Counted from the first letter of the stretch, positions 23,948-33,955 are shown. The stretch is DNA of 64,000 nt from Terrihabitans soli (GCF_014191545.1 NZ_AP023361.1:393501-457500), one strand, 5' to 3'. Notes: generated by a model not told the origin, from the letters alone. A program made the numbers and translations.

Positions 23948-25173
23948 GCGATCTCGTCGCGGATGATGCGGATCGATTCCGCCGTGAGCAATCCCGCGCC
24001 CCAGCCGCGCGACGGCAGGATATGGCTGGTTTTCGGATAGACAAGCACGGCAAGCCCCGTCGCGGCGCAAGGCAGAGCGCTCATCCAGTCGAGCCAGACA
24101 GGTGTCAGCTCTTCGACGCTATCTGAATATTCGCCGCTCGCCGTCATGAAGCGGAAGATTTCGCGGATGATCTCAATGCGTGAGTTATGCCTGAGCGCCG
24201 CGCCGAGCAAAGCCTGCAGCGAAAGGCGCGTGCGCACGCCGGTCTTCGACGGCGGCGCTTCTTCCGGGCTTTCGCCGAGCGAGATGCGAACGAGAAGTCC
24301 CGCAAGATCGAGCCCCGAGAAATGCGCGCTCATCGGTTCGACAAGACGCGGATTGCAGTCGACGAAATAGGGCGTCTCGTCTTTCCAGAGATAATCCAGC
24401 GAGATCGCACCGTGCCAGTTGAGCGCTTTCGCAAATTTCTCCATCTCGGTTTTGACGCGCAGCCGCCAGACGCTTTCCTTCAAGGCCTCGCCGCCACCGG
24501 CGCCGCGGATGATCTGGCGATAGCCGTGCATCGCAACGAAGCGGCCATGATCGAATAATAGCTGCGCATGTTCGAGCGGTGCGTCGATGAAATCCTGGAT
24601 GATGATCGGGCCGTGCTCGCCGCCGGTCTGCACGCGCGCTGCCGCCGCATCGTCTTTGGTCTTCACAACCTGCACGCCGCGGCTGGCGGTGCTCATAGGA
24701 CGTTTGACGATGAAGGGCGTGCCCGGATCGGGAATGTCCGCCGCGTTGTCGATGACGCGCGTCTGCGGCTGCGGCATGCCGAGTTCGCGCATCTTTTGCG
24801 AGAACGTCCATTTGTCGAGGCCGGTGCTGTAGGCCTCATAAGCGGGCAGCGCGATGCTTGTACCTTCCGGAATGCGGTGCAGGGCTTTGGAAAAGATCAA
24901 TCCCTGTTCGTGGATCGGCAGAAGGACATCGAATTGGCCGGTGCGCGACAGTTCGAGCGCAAATTCCAGATAGGCCTTGGGGTGGCTCGCAATCGGCGGG
25001 CAGCGATGAACTTTCCGGACAAAGCGCGAGAACCGGCTGATGCAGTGCACGTCCGGGTCCATGATCTCGATATGGTGGCCGGCAAGGCCGAGCGCCGTCA
25101 CTGCCTCGCGGGCGGAGGTCGAAGCGCCCTCGGTCAAAAGGATGCGCAGTCGTCGTGCGGGGGCGGCGGTCAT
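23944..25173 (-). CDS. ATP-grasp domain protein of unknown substrate
   Basis: The 409-residue protein has a preATP-grasp Rossmann-like start (RILLTEGASTSAREAVTALGLAGHH; first part about residues 9-25), a central ATP-grasp fold with FIVKRPMSTASRGVQVVKTK (about 150-169), IIIQDFIDAP and the metal/ATP segment YFVDCNPRLVEPM (about 285-297). This resembles carbamoyl-phosphate-synthase-like ligases that join a carboxylate to an amine. ATG at 25173 is the natural start; the frame is open further upstream but that stretch is arginine- and proline-rich and unlike protein. No peptide, siderophore or cofactor genes lie next to it. Confidence 0.65.
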   Translation of the reverse strand: MTAAPARRLRILLTEGASTSAREAVTALGLAGHHIEIMDPDVHCISRFSRFVRKVHRCPPIASHPKAYLEFALELSRTGQFDVLLPIHEQGLIFSKALHRIPEGTSIALPAYEAYSTGLDKWTFSQKMRELGMPQPQTRVIDNAADIPDPGTPFIVKRPMSTASRGVQVVKTKDDAAAARVQTGGEHGPIIIQDFIDAPLEHAQLLFDHGRFVAMHGYRQIIRGAGGGEALKESVWRLRVKTEMEKFAKALNWHGAISLDYLWKDETPYFVDCNPRLVEPMSAHFSGLDLAGLLVRISLGESPEEAPPSKTGVRTRLSLQALLGAALRHNSRIEIIREIFRFMTASGEYSDSVEELTPVWLDWMSALPCAATGLAVLVYPKTSHILPSRGWGAGLLTAESIRIIRDEIA

Positions 25174-25415
25174 AGAGAGCTTCTGGGTCAGGAACGGGGG
25201 AAAGTCACCCCCGCGGGGGAAGCGGGGTGGACGGCGGGGTAGTGGGGAGATATTCCGCCGCCATGGCCCTGCAAAGCCTAAAATTCGCGCGAAGCGGTCT
25301 TCTGACGGCCTATTTGCCGTTTGGCCGCTCTGTCCCCGCCCTCGCCACATTCATGGGCGAGGGAAAGCCTTCACCCAACCCGATCGTCCTTTGGCTGGCG
25401 GCTTCCCCCGACCCG

Positions 25416-27761
25416 ATGAAGCTCTTTTTGTCTCAAAGCTTTGCGCCGCTCCGGCGGTTCTGCATCCTGCTCATTGCGATCGTCGCCGTGCTGTTTGCGG
25501 CGGGCGCTTTTGCGCAGGAAGAGGAAAACCGTCAGCTCGACGTCGCCAAGCAGAGCCTCGATCAGGTCGAGAAGGAACTCGCGGCCGGTGCGTTCGACGA
25601 TGCGGCGCTGTTCGAAGTGCAAAAGCGCATCGATGCGACGCGCGGCGATATTCAGCGCGTCACCGATGCACTCGCGCCCCGCGCCCAGGCCATTGCCGGG
25701 CGTATCGAACAGCTCGGCCCGCCGCCGGCGGAAGGCCAGCCGGCGGAAAGCGCCGAGATTGCGCAGGAGCGCCAGGCGCAGACCAAAGCGCGCCAGCCCA
25801 TCGACGAAGTGCTGAAGCGCGCGAGCCTGCTCTCGGTTCAGGCCGATCAGATGTCGGAAAGCATCGCCGAGAAAAGGCGCGATCTGTTTGCGACGCGCGT
25901 TCTCGCCCGCACCAAATCGCTGCTCGATCCGACGCTCTGGTTCGATACGCTGAATGAGGTGCCGCGCCGCTGGGCCGCCACCAAAAATCTCCTCGCCGAC
26001 TGGCGCTCGCGTTTCGCCGCCGATCAGCGCGGCTTTCTGCTTCTCGGCGCGCTGGCGCTGGCGCTTGTCATCGCCTGGCCGCTGCGCCGGTGGGTGCAGC
26101 GTTTCGGGCAGCAATATTTTGCCGAACAGGCGCCCTCGACGCGGCTGCGCCGCTCGGCGGCGGCGCTCTGGGTTCTGCTCATCATCACCGCAACGCCGAT
26201 CGCGGGCGCTGTTCTCATCTATTACGGCCTGACGGCGCCGGGCCTCGTGCCCGAACGCGCTTTGCCTTTCATCGGCAAGCTTGTGCGTCTCACGGCGTTT
26301 GTCAGTTTCGTTGCCGGTCTGACGCGCGCCATTCTGGCGCCCGGCCGCGATTCATGGCGCCTGCCGCCGCTCAGCGATGAGATGGCCTCGCGCCTTGCGC
26401 CTTACCCGCTCTACATTGCGGGTATCTTTGCGCTGGCGCAGGCGATCCTGGCTTTCCTCGATGTCATCGGTGTCGGCCTTGCGCCGGTCATGCTCATCGA
26501 CGGCATCGCCGCCGTTGCGATCGCGCTGACCTTCGTGCTCGCCATGCGTCCGGCGAAAGAGGCTTCGGAAGAAGTCGAGAGCCAGCCGGCGCAGCGCGAG
26601 GATCTGTGGCTCGCATCCTTGGTGCGCGTTATTGCCTGGGCGGCAATCGTCATTGTCATCGCCGCGGCGCTCGCCGGTTATATTTCCTTCGCCTTCTTCC
26701 TTGCCGCGCAGATGATGTGGCTCGGCGTTCTCGGTGGAATTCTCTATCTGCTGCTGACGCTGGTGGACGATCTTCTGCTCGGCTGGGGCGGCGACAAGCG
26801 CCTTCTGAAATTTGCGAAGAACACGGTCGGGTTTCAGAAGAGCCGCGTCGAACAGCTGTGTGTTCTTGCGTCGGGCGTTCTGCGTCTTGTCCTGATCGTC
26901 ATGGCGGTGCTGCTGGCGATCGCGCCCTGGGGCGTCGAGTCCGGCCATGTGCTCGGCTGGATCGGCCGCGCCTTCACCGGCATCACCTTTGGCGGCGTGT
27001 CTTTCTCGCTCGCAGCCGTGTTCGGCGCGCTCGTTCTTCTCATCGCCGGCATTCTTCTGACGCGCGGTGTGCAGGGGTGGCTCGACAAAGCCTATCTGCC
27101 GCGCACGCGGATGGATGACGGGCTGAAGAACTCCATCCGCACGGCGACCGGCTGGGCCGGCGTGCTGCTGACGATCGGGCTTGCTGTGTCCTCGCTCGGC
27201 TTCGGGCTCGACCGCATCGCCATCGTGGCGGGTGCATTGTCCGTCGGTATCGGTTTCGGCCTGCAATCGGTCGTGTCGAATTTCGTCTCCGGCCTCATCC
27301 TTCTCGCCGAGCGCCCGATCAAGGTCGGCGATTGGGTTTCGGTCGGGGGCGATGAAGGCAATGTACGCCGCATCTCGGTGCGCTCGACGGCCATCGAGAT
27401 GTTCGACAACTCGGTTCTCATCGTGCCGAACTCCGATCTCATCACAAAGCCCGTGCGCAACCGCACGCATCAGAGCCAGCTCGGTGTCGTGCGCGTTGCC
27501 ATCGGCACGGGGCATGAGGCGGATGTGACGGAAGTGCGCAGCATTCTTCTCGGTGCGGTCGCCTCGGTGCCCGCGCTTCTTGCCAATCCGCCGCCGAGCG
27601 TGCTCATCCAGGCAACGACCGATCTCGGCGTGCAATGGCAGCTGACCTGCAACGTTCCTTCGCCCCGGCAAGTGGCATCGGCGCGCAGCGAGCTTTACTT
27701 TGCGGTTCTGAAAGAATTTCAGGCCAAGAACATCCGGATCACGGCATCGTCCGCGGCGTAA
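25416..27761 (+). CDS. MscS-family mechanosensitive channel with DUF3772-type N-domain
   Basis: The 781-residue membrane protein has a signal peptide (RFCILLIAIVAVLFAAGAFA, cut near residue 33), a periplasmic helical domain rich in Glu/Gln (about 35-180) resembling DUF3772, about ten membrane segments (about 200-640), and a C-terminal MscS pore and beta domain: SVGIGFGLQSVVSNFVSGLI and IKVGDWVSVGGDEGNVRRIS. It would release solutes during hypo-osmotic shock. ATG at 25416 begins a clean signal peptide, so it is preferred over the upstream in-frame start at 25227. Confidence 0.85.
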   Translation: MKLFLSQSFAPLRRFCILLIAIVAVLFAAGAFAQEEENRQLDVAKQSLDQVEKELAAGAFDDAALFEVQKRIDATRGDIQRVTDALAPRAQAIAGRIEQLGPPPAEGQPAESAEIAQERQAQTKARQPIDEVLKRASLLSVQADQMSESIAEKRRDLFATRVLARTKSLLDPTLWFDTLNEVPRRWAATKNLLADWRSRFAADQRGFLLLGALALALVIAWPLRRWVQRFGQQYFAEQAPSTRLRRSAAALWVLLIITATPIAGAVLIYYGLTAPGLVPERALPFIGKLVRLTAFVSFVAGLTRAILAPGRDSWRLPPLSDEMASRLAPYPLYIAGIFALAQAILAFLDVIGVGLAPVMLIDGIAAVAIALTFVLAMRPAKEASEEVESQPAQREDLWLASLVRVIAWAAIVIVIAAALAGYISFAFFLAAQMMWLGVLGGILYLLLTLVDDLLLGWGGDKRLLKFAKNTVGFQKSRVEQLCVLASGVLRLVLIVMAVLLAIAPWGVESGHVLGWIGRAFTGITFGGVSFSLAAVFGALVLLIAGILLTRGVQGWLDKAYLPRTRMDDGLKNSIRTATGWAGVLLTIGLAVSSLGFGLDRIAIVAGALSVGIGFGLQSVVSNFVSGLILLAERPIKVGDWVSVGGDEGNVRRISVRSTAIEMFDNSVLIVPNSDLITKPVRNRTHQSQLGVVRVAIGTGHEADVTEVRSILLGAVASVPALLANPPPSVLIQATTDLGVQWQLTCNVPSPRQVASARSELYFAVLKEFQAKNIRITASSAA

Positions 27762-27785
27762 AAGTTAATTTCGAAAGGCATCAGC

Positions 27786-28394
27786 GTGACCCGTTCGTTC
27801 CCGATCGCCAGCCTGTCCGGCCTCCTGAACCTTGCTGTCGTTGCCGGCGCGGTCTTTGCTTCTGCCTGCACCCAGACAACGATCCCGGAGAAGCCGAGCT
27901 TCTATCTGAATCTCTCGGCGCCGGGCGCCGAGGTCGACAGTGCCGCCGCCGCCTCGATGATTTCGGGCTACCGCCAGAACAATGGCCGCGGCCCGGTCAC
28001 CGTCGATCCGGTTCTGACCCAGATCGCCAAGGCTCATGCTGCGGAAATGGCGCGCAAGACCAAGGTTGGCCACGATGTCGGCTCGGGCCCGCTCGATGCG
28101 CGCGCCAAAAAGGCGGGCTACGCCTATGCCCGAATCGCCGAGAACGTCGCCGGCGGCTATCAGACCCTGGCCGAGGCCTTTTCCGGCTGGCGCGATTCGC
28201 CGGACCACAAAAAGAACATGCTGATGCCTCAGGCGACCCGTATCGGCATCGCCGTCGCCCAGGCCCCTGGTTACAAGTACAAGGTCTTCTGGGCCATGGT
28301 GATTGCCGAACCGGAAGCCTATCCCGTGCCGGTCATGCCTGGACCTGGGGCCGGGGTCGGGCCTGGACCTCAAACGAGCGTGACCATCCGCTGA
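27786..28394 (+). CDS. CAP/SCP-domain lipoprotein
   Basis: The 202-residue protein starts with GTG and has a lipoprotein signal with lipobox FASAC (Cys about residue 28). The CAP domain follows (about 50-180): ISGYRQNNGRGPVTVDPVLT, AHAAEMARKTKVGH, YARIAENVAGGY and WRDSPDHKKNML, with the two histidines of the usual cleft. Bacterial CAP proteins are exported and of mostly unknown activity. A Pro/Gly tail closes the protein. Confidence 0.82.
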   Translation: MTRSFPIASLSGLLNLAVVAGAVFASACTQTTIPEKPSFYLNLSAPGAEVDSAAAASMISGYRQNNGRGPVTVDPVLTQIAKAHAAEMARKTKVGHDVGSGPLDARAKKAGYAYARIAENVAGGYQTLAEAFSGWRDSPDHKKNMLMPQATRIGIAVAQAPGYKYKVFWAMVIAEPEAYPVPVMPGPGAGVGPGPQTSVTIR

Positions 28395-28443
28395 CTCGCC
28401 AGAGGCCGCCGGACGGGGTATTTCAGAGGCCGCGATTGTTGAG

Positions 28444-29817
28444 ATGCCGAAGCTGATGATCCTGCGGCCGATTTTCCTTTTTGCACTGGCGCTTCTCGCC
28501 CTTCAGCCGGGGCTTGCCGCGGCGCGTCCGGCCCTTGTCATCGATGCCGACTCAGGCCGCATCCTGCATGCCGAGGAAGCCACCTCGCTCTGGTACCCGG
28601 CCTCTCTCACAAAATTGATGACGACCTATGTGGTGCTGTCGGCGGTGCGCGAAGGCCGCGTCACGCTCGATACGCCGCTGCTCTACACCGCCAATGCCCA
28701 GGCGCAGCCGGCGAGTAAAATGGGCTTTCCGGTCAACACCGTCATCACCGTCGACAATGCCCTGAAGCTGCTCATCGTGAAGTCCGCGAACGATCTTGCC
28801 GTGACGTTGGCGGAAGGCGTCGGCGGCAGCGTTCCGGCTTTCGTTCAGGAAATGAACCGCACGGCGCAGGGCCTCGGCATGACGCAGAGCCGCTTCCGGA
28901 ACCCGAACGGCTGGCACGACGACGCCCAGGTCACCTCGGCGCGCGATATGGCGATCCTCGCCCGCGCGCTCTACCGCGACTTCCCGCAATATTACAATGT
29001 CTACTCGATCGGCGCGCTGCAGCTCGGCAAGCGCGTGATCCGCGGCCACAACGCGCTGCTCGGCCGTTTCAACGGCGCCGACGGCATGAAGACGGGCTTC
29101 ACCTGTCCGTCAGGCTTCAATCTCGTCGCCAGCGCCCATCGCGGCAAACGCCATCTCATCGTCGTCGTGCTCGGCCATGCCTCATCGCGCGAGCGCACGC
29201 AGCGTGCGGCCGAGCTCTTGAATGCCGGCTTCGGCAGCTGGACGTTCTGGCGCACCGGCCAGGAAGTCGCGACGCTCCCGGCCTCGAGCGCGCCTGCGCC
29301 CAATATGCGGGCGGAAGTCTGCGAGCGGAAAAAGGGTGTGCCGGCTGAAGAGATCGGCGAAGTGGACGCCGACGCGCAGGACATGATGGAGCGCAATTCG
29401 CGCAACACCGCGCTGTCGGGCCTCATCACCTCGGGCTATGCCGCCGAGCAGAAGCCTTTGCTGTCCGATGCGCCGCCGCCGGTGATCCCGGTGCCGGTCT
29501 TCCTTGGCGCAAATCCGGCGGGCCCGCCGGAATATATCGCGCTCGCAACGCAGATGGCGCCCAATGGCGGCATTCCGAACGAGCCTGAGCCCGCGCCTGC
29601 CAAGCCGAAAAAGCAGAAGAAGACGGCGGCAAAATCAAATCCCGCTCCGGCCAAGCCGGCTGCTGCCGCCGAACCGGCAAAGCCCGCGGCGCAATCCATC
29701 AAGCCCGGCGCTTCGCCGCCGCTGCCCGCCAATCCGAAGCCGGCGGCTGCGCCCGCGCCGGCCAAACCGAAAGCGGCCGCCGCGCCCGCAAAGCCCAAGC
29801 CCAAGCCGAACACGTGA
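28444..29817 (+). CDS. D-alanyl-D-alanine carboxypeptidase (class A PBP5/DacF type)
   Basis: The 457-residue exported enzyme has a signal peptide ending near AAA-RPA (about residue 28) and the three penicillin-binding motifs: S54-LTK (YPASLTKLM), S114-AN (VKSANDLAV) and K217-TG (GMKTGFTCPSG). It trims the terminal D-alanine from peptidoglycan stem peptides. Residues from about 375 to the end form a Pro/Ala/Lys-rich low-complexity tail instead of the usual beta-sandwich plus amphipathic anchor. The stop overlaps the following GTP-binding gene by four bases. Confidence 0.88.
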   Translation: MPKLMILRPIFLFALALLALQPGLAAARPALVIDADSGRILHAEEATSLWYPASLTKLMTTYVVLSAVREGRVTLDTPLLYTANAQAQPASKMGFPVNTVITVDNALKLLIVKSANDLAVTLAEGVGGSVPAFVQEMNRTAQGLGMTQSRFRNPNGWHDDAQVTSARDMAILARALYRDFPQYYNVYSIGALQLGKRVIRGHNALLGRFNGADGMKTGFTCPSGFNLVASAHRGKRHLIVVVLGHASSRERTQRAAELLNAGFGSWTFWRTGQEVATLPASSAPAPNMRAEVCERKKGVPAEEIGEVDADAQDMMERNSRNTALSGLITSGYAAEQKPLLSDAPPPVIPVPVFLGANPAGPPEYIALATQMAPNGGIPNEPEPAPAKPKKQKKTAAKSNPAPAKPAAAAEPAKPAAQSIKPGASPPLPANPKPAAAPAPAKPKAAAAPAKPKPKPNT

Positions 29818-30872
29818 GCGCGCTGAATTCCGGTCGGCCGATCCCGCTGACCGTGCTCACCGGCTTTCTCGGCGCCGGCAAGACGACACTTCTCAATCAG
29901 CTTCTGCGCGATCCGGCCCTTTCGGGCACGCTCGTTCTGGTCAACGAATTCGGCGAGATCGGCCTCGATCATCTTCTGATCGAGCAGGTCGACGGCGATG
30001 TCGTTGCGCTGGCAGGCGGGTGCCTCTGCTGCCAGGTGCGCAGCGATCTCATCGATACCCTCGAGGATCTACTCCGCCGTAGAGACGAGGGCGAGATTCC
30101 GGCTTTCGATCGTGTTGTGCTGGAGACGACGGGTCTTGCCGATCCCGTACCGGTCATCCATTCGCTGATCGCGCACCCCTATATTTCCCTGCGTTTTGCG
30201 CTCGACGGCGTCGTCACGCTCGTCGATGCGGTGAACGGCTTTCGCACGCTGAACGAGTTCGAAGAAGCGCGGCGGCAGCTTTATCTTGCCGACGCTGTGG
30301 TGCTGACGAAGAGCGATCTTGCCGACGCGGCAACGCGCGCCGCTATCGAAGCGGAAATCCGCCGCGTGAAGCCCGAACTTCCCGTTCTCGATGCGGCGCG
30401 CGGGGAAGCCGTGCCCGCAAATCTCTTCGGCCTCGGCGGACACGATGCGGAGAACCTCAAGCCCTGGCTTGCCGCAGGCACCGAGACCTCCGCCCATGAC
30501 GACGGCGTCAAAACCACAACTCTGTGGAGCGATGCGGCGCTGCCGCCGACCTCGTTCGGCATGTTCATCGACCTTCTGCGCTCCGAACACGGGGCGAAGA
30601 TCCTGCGCCTGAAGGGTCTCCTGCGCATGGCGGACGATCCGGACCGTCCGGTCGTGGTGCATGGCGTGCAGCATCTGTTTCACCCGCCGCGGCGGCTCGA
30701 CGCCTGGCCGGACGAGGACACACGCACCCGCATCGTGGTGATCGGCAAACATCTCGACGCCGATCTCGTGCGCCGCCTCTACGACGCCTTTGCCGGCGTA
30801 CCGGGCCTCGATGCGCCGGACCGTTCGGCTTTGCTCGACAATCCGCTCGCCCCGCCCGGCATGAGACGTTGA
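29814..30872 (+). CDS. CobW/YjiA-type G3E GTPase (metallochaperone family)
   Basis: The 352-residue protein has Walker A GFLGAGKTT (residues 17-25), the metal-binding CxCC motif at 70-73 (GGCLCCQVR), Walker B VVLETTGLADP and the guanine motif LTKSD, then a CobW C-terminal domain (about 240-335). G3E GTPases deliver metals such as zinc, cobalt or iron to enzymes. The GTG start overlaps the carboxypeptidase stop; no zinc-uptake regulator site is obvious. Confidence 0.85.
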   Translation: MSALNSGRPIPLTVLTGFLGAGKTTLLNQLLRDPALSGTLVLVNEFGEIGLDHLLIEQVDGDVVALAGGCLCCQVRSDLIDTLEDLLRRRDEGEIPAFDRVVLETTGLADPVPVIHSLIAHPYISLRFALDGVVTLVDAVNGFRTLNEFEEARRQLYLADAVVLTKSDLADAATRAAIEAEIRRVKPELPVLDAARGEAVPANLFGLGGHDAENLKPWLAAGTETSAHDDGVKTTTLWSDAALPPTSFGMFIDLLRSEHGAKILRLKGLLRMADDPDRPVVVHGVQHLFHPPRRLDAWPDEDTRTRIVVIGKHLDADLVRRLYDAFAGVPGLDAPDRSALLDNPLAPPGMRR

Positions 30873-30937
30873 GCCTTGCGTAATCTGCGCCCAGCGGCTT
30901 TTACTGCGCGCCGAGGAAACGCAAAAACGGAAATCCC

Positions 30938-32728
30938 GTGTTCAAACGGCTGAAAAACGACCTGGCGCTCCTGTCCGGGGCGCTCAGGACGCTCCGCATG
31001 ATGAAACCCATCATGCTCAACAAGAGCCGCACCTTTCCGGATGTGATTTCCGAGCTTGCCGAAAAATACGGCGACCGGCCGGCGCTGATCTCCGACAAAG
31101 AAAGCTTCTCGTATAGGGGGCTCGACGAGCGCGCCAACCGTTATGCGCGGTGGGCCATGGCCAATGGTGTCGGCAAAGGCGATGTCGTTGCCCTTTTGAT
31201 GCTGAACCGCGCCGAATACATGGCGTTCTGGCTCGGCGTCACGCGCGCCGGCGGCGTTGTGGCGCTGCTCAACACCAATCTCACAGGCCAGAGCCTCGGT
31301 TTCTGTGTCGATATCGTTGCGCCGAAGCATGTCGTTGTCGGCTCCGAACTTCTCGGCAATTTCGACACGGCCCGCAGTCTCCTGAAGACCGCGCCCAAAA
31401 TCTGGGCGCATGGCGCGGGCGGCAGCGATGCACGCATCAACGAGGCAGTCGAGACGTTTTCGCCCACGGCGCTTTCGCCCGGCGAAAAGCCGAGCATCAC
31501 CATCGAAGACCGCGCGCTCTTCATCTATACGAGCGGCACGACCGGCATGCCCAAAGCCGCCAATATCAATCACTACCGCCTGATGGCGATGACGCACGGT
31601 TTCTGCGGCGTGATGAACATCAAGCCCGATGATCGTATGTACGATGTTCTGCCGATGTATCATTCGAACGGCGGCGTTCTCGCAACCGGCGCCGTTCTGA
31701 TGGGCGGCGGGCGCACCTATATCCGCGAGAAATTCTCGGCCCGCGAATTCTGGGACGATGCGGTGCGGGTCGAGGCAACGCTTGTCTTCTATATCGGCGA
31801 GCTGTGCCGCTATCTCCTGCACGCACCGCAGAGCCCGTCCGAGCAGAAGCACAAGATCCGCCTGTTCTGCGGCAACGGCCTTCGCGCCGATGTCTGGCCG
31901 GCCTTCCAGGCGCGCTTTGCCATTCCGAAAATCCTCGAATGGTACGCGGCGACGGAAGGCAATGTCGCGGTGTTCAACTGGGACGGCACGCCCGGCGCCG
32001 TCGGCCGCATTCCGTCCTGGATGGAAAAGCGCTTCGTCGTGAAAATCGTGCGCTTCGATATCGAAAAGGAAGAGCCGGTGCGCGGTCCGGACGGGCTCGT
32101 CATCGAGGCCGAGCCGGGCGAGACCGGCGAAGCCATCGGCCGCATCGTTGCCGATCCCAACAAGCCCGCCAACCGTTTCGAGGGCTATGCGGACAAAAGC
32201 GCGACCGAGAAGAAGATTCTGCGCGATGTCGTCGAAAAGGGCGATATGTGGTTCCGTACCGGCGATCTTCTCCGAAAAGACAAAGACGGTTATTTCTATT
32301 TCGTTGACCGGATCGGCGATACTTTCCGCTGGAAAGGCGAGAACGTGTCGACCATTGAAGTGGCGCAGGCCCTGACCGATTATCCGGGCGTCGAAGATGC
32401 GATCGCCTATGGGGTCGAGGTTCCGGGCCAGGACGGAAGGGCCGGCATGGTGACCCTGGTCACGACGAAGGAGTTCGATCTGAAAGGCTTCGAAGAGCAC
32501 GTCGCACAGCGCCTGCCCGATTATGCGCGGCCGGTCTTCCTGCGCCAGAGCAGCGAAATCGACGTCACCGGCACCTTCAAGCAGCGCCGTCTCGAATTGC
32601 AGAAGGAAGGGTTTGACCCTGCCAAAGTCACGGACGCGCTCTATTTCCGCGATGCCGCAAGCGGCGCTTTCCAGTCGCTCGATGCCGGTTTGCGCACGCG
32701 CATCTGCGAAGGCCAGATCCGCCCATGA
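30938..32728 (+). CDS. Long-chain acyl-CoA synthetase of the FATP/very-long-chain type
   Basis: The 596-residue adenylate-forming enzyme has the AMP-binding motif IYTSGTTGMPKAANINH (about residues 192-208), YAATEGNVAVFNWDG (about 337), and WFRTGDLLRKDKDGYFYFVDRIGD (quoted in part; about 440), the pattern of fatty-acid transport proteins (SLC27-like) rather than of FadD. It activates fatty acids with ATP and CoA. The start is GTG. Its stop overlaps the DUF924 gene by four bases. Confidence 0.85.
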   Translation: MFKRLKNDLALLSGALRTLRMMKPIMLNKSRTFPDVISELAEKYGDRPALISDKESFSYRGLDERANRYARWAMANGVGKGDVVALLMLNRAEYMAFWLGVTRAGGVVALLNTNLTGQSLGFCVDIVAPKHVVVGSELLGNFDTARSLLKTAPKIWAHGAGGSDARINEAVETFSPTALSPGEKPSITIEDRALFIYTSGTTGMPKAANINHYRLMAMTHGFCGVMNIKPDDRMYDVLPMYHSNGGVLATGAVLMGGGRTYIREKFSAREFWDDAVRVEATLVFYIGELCRYLLHAPQSPSEQKHKIRLFCGNGLRADVWPAFQARFAIPKILEWYAATEGNVAVFNWDGTPGAVGRIPSWMEKRFVVKIVRFDIEKEEPVRGPDGLVIEAEPGETGEAIGRIVADPNKPANRFEGYADKSATEKKILRDVVEKGDMWFRTGDLLRKDKDGYFYFVDRIGDTFRWKGENVSTIEVAQALTDYPGVEDAIAYGVEVPGQDGRAGMVTLVTTKEFDLKGFEEHVAQRLPDYARPVFLRQSSEIDVTGTFKQRRLELQKEGFDPAKVTDALYFRDAASGAFQSLDAGLRTRICEGQIRP

Positions 32729-33291
32729 CGACGAATTTCCGCTCGCCGGAGGCGGTCGATCCGCGCGCCGTCATCGCCTATTGGCGCGCTGCCGGGTCGG
32801 GCCGCTGGTTCCGCGGCAATGCACAGTTCGATGCCGAAACCGGCCGCCGCCTGGGTTCGCTTTATTATTGGGCGGGCGCCGGCATGCTCGATCATCTGGC
32901 CAAGACGGCGGAAGGGGCGCTTGCGCTCGTCATTCTGCTCGATCAGGTGCCGCGCAATATGTTCCGCGGCACGGCGCGCGCTTTTGCGACCGACGGCCAT
33001 GCACGCGATATCGCGCGCTATGCGCTGTCACGCGGCTTCGACAGCCGCGTGAACCGTCTGATGAGGACGTTCTTCTATCTGCCCTTCATGCATTCGGAAG
33101 ACGAGATCGATCAGGAGCTTTGCCTTGCGCTTTACAAGGAGCTCGGCGACAAAGAGAGCCTGCAATACGCGAAGATCCACTTCGACATCATTCAGAAATT
33201 CGGCCGCTTCCCGCATCGTAACGACGCGCTCGGACGGCCGACATCGACGGCGGAAGAGCAGTTCCTCGCCGCCGGCGGCTTTTCCGGCTAG
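32725..33291 (+). CDS. DUF924 family protein
   Basis: The 188-residue protein carries the DUF924 landmarks LLDQVPRNMFRGTARAFA (about residues 71-88), FFYLPFMHSED and HFDIIQKFGRFPHRN (about 153-167). The fold is an all-helical TPR-like bundle; its biochemical role is unknown. It is coupled to the acyl-CoA synthetase by ATGA overlap and overlaps the convergent carbonic-anhydrase gene by four bases. Confidence 0.85.
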   Translation: MTTNFRSPEAVDPRAVIAYWRAAGSGRWFRGNAQFDAETGRRLGSLYYWAGAGMLDHLAKTAEGALALVILLDQVPRNMFRGTARAFATDGHARDIARYALSRGFDSRVNRLMRTFFYLPFMHSEDEIDQELCLALYKELGDKESLQYAKIHFDIIQKFGRFPHRNDALGRPTSTAEEQFLAAGGFSG

Positions 33292-33806
33292 CGGAATCCG
33301 TCGCGGTACATTCCGATCCGCTTCACATAACCGGCGGCCGTCGCAAGGCAGCGGGATACTTCGTCCGGTGTCAGTTCGCGCACGCGCTTGGCCGGCGAGC
33401 CGAGAATGAGCGAGCGCGGCGGAAAGCGCGTGTTCTGCGTGACAAGCGCATTCGCCCCGACAATCGAGCTTTCGCCGATCACAGCGCCGTTCATCACCGT
33501 CGCGCCCATGCCGATCAGCGCGCCGTCCTCCACCGTGCATCCATGGACGATGGCGCTGTGGCCGATCGAGACATTCGCGCCAAGGCGCAGCGGAAAGCCC
33601 GGATCGACATGCATGACGACGCGGTCCTGCACATTGGAGCGCCGGCCGATATGGATGCGCTCATATTCGGCGCGCAGCACCACACCGAACCAGATCGAGG
33701 CTTCGTCCTCGATCAGCACATCGCCGATGAGCATTGCGTCGGGCGCGATGAAATGTGGCCCTTGGGGAAGGGCCGGGGTGAGGTCGCCGAGAGAATGAAT
33801 GGGCAT
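33288..33806 (-). CDS. Gamma-class carbonic anhydrase family protein
   Basis: The 172-residue left-handed beta-helix protein has the zinc histidines H66 (VVMHVD), H83 and H88 (IGHSAIVHGC) and the hexapeptide repeats DGALIGMGATVMNGAVIG. Proteins of this size (YrdA/CaiE-like) are trimeric and often act as carbonic anhydrases or respiratory-complex partners. Activity cannot be inferred from sequence alone. Confidence 0.85.
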   Translation of the reverse strand: MPIHSLGDLTPALPQGPHFIAPDAMLIGDVLIEDEASIWFGVVLRAEYERIHIGRRSNVQDRVVMHVDPGFPLRLGANVSIGHSAIVHGCTVEDGALIGMGATVMNGAVIGESSIVGANALVTQNTRFPPRSLILGSPAKRVRELTPDEVSRCLATAAGYVKRIGMYRDGFR

Positions 33807-33866
33807 GGCGGCGGCTTAGCATTCCCGCCCGTTTGAGCAAATACGGCGTTCGTCGCCGGGCTGAAC

Positions 33867-33908
33867 AAAAGAAAAAGGTCCGGCAGGACATATCGTCCGT
33901 ACCGGACC
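33867..33908 (-). terminator. Intrinsic terminator of the small secreted-protein gene
   Basis: On the minus strand GGTCCGG-TA-CGGAC-GATAT-GTCC-TG-CCGGACC forms an interrupted stem followed by TTTTTCTTTT. It lies 48 bases after the stop at 33956. Confidence 0.8.
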
Positions 33909-33955
33909 CGGAGCGTCGATCCGGTGACCGGACCGCCGGGAGGAGTTTCGAGAAC

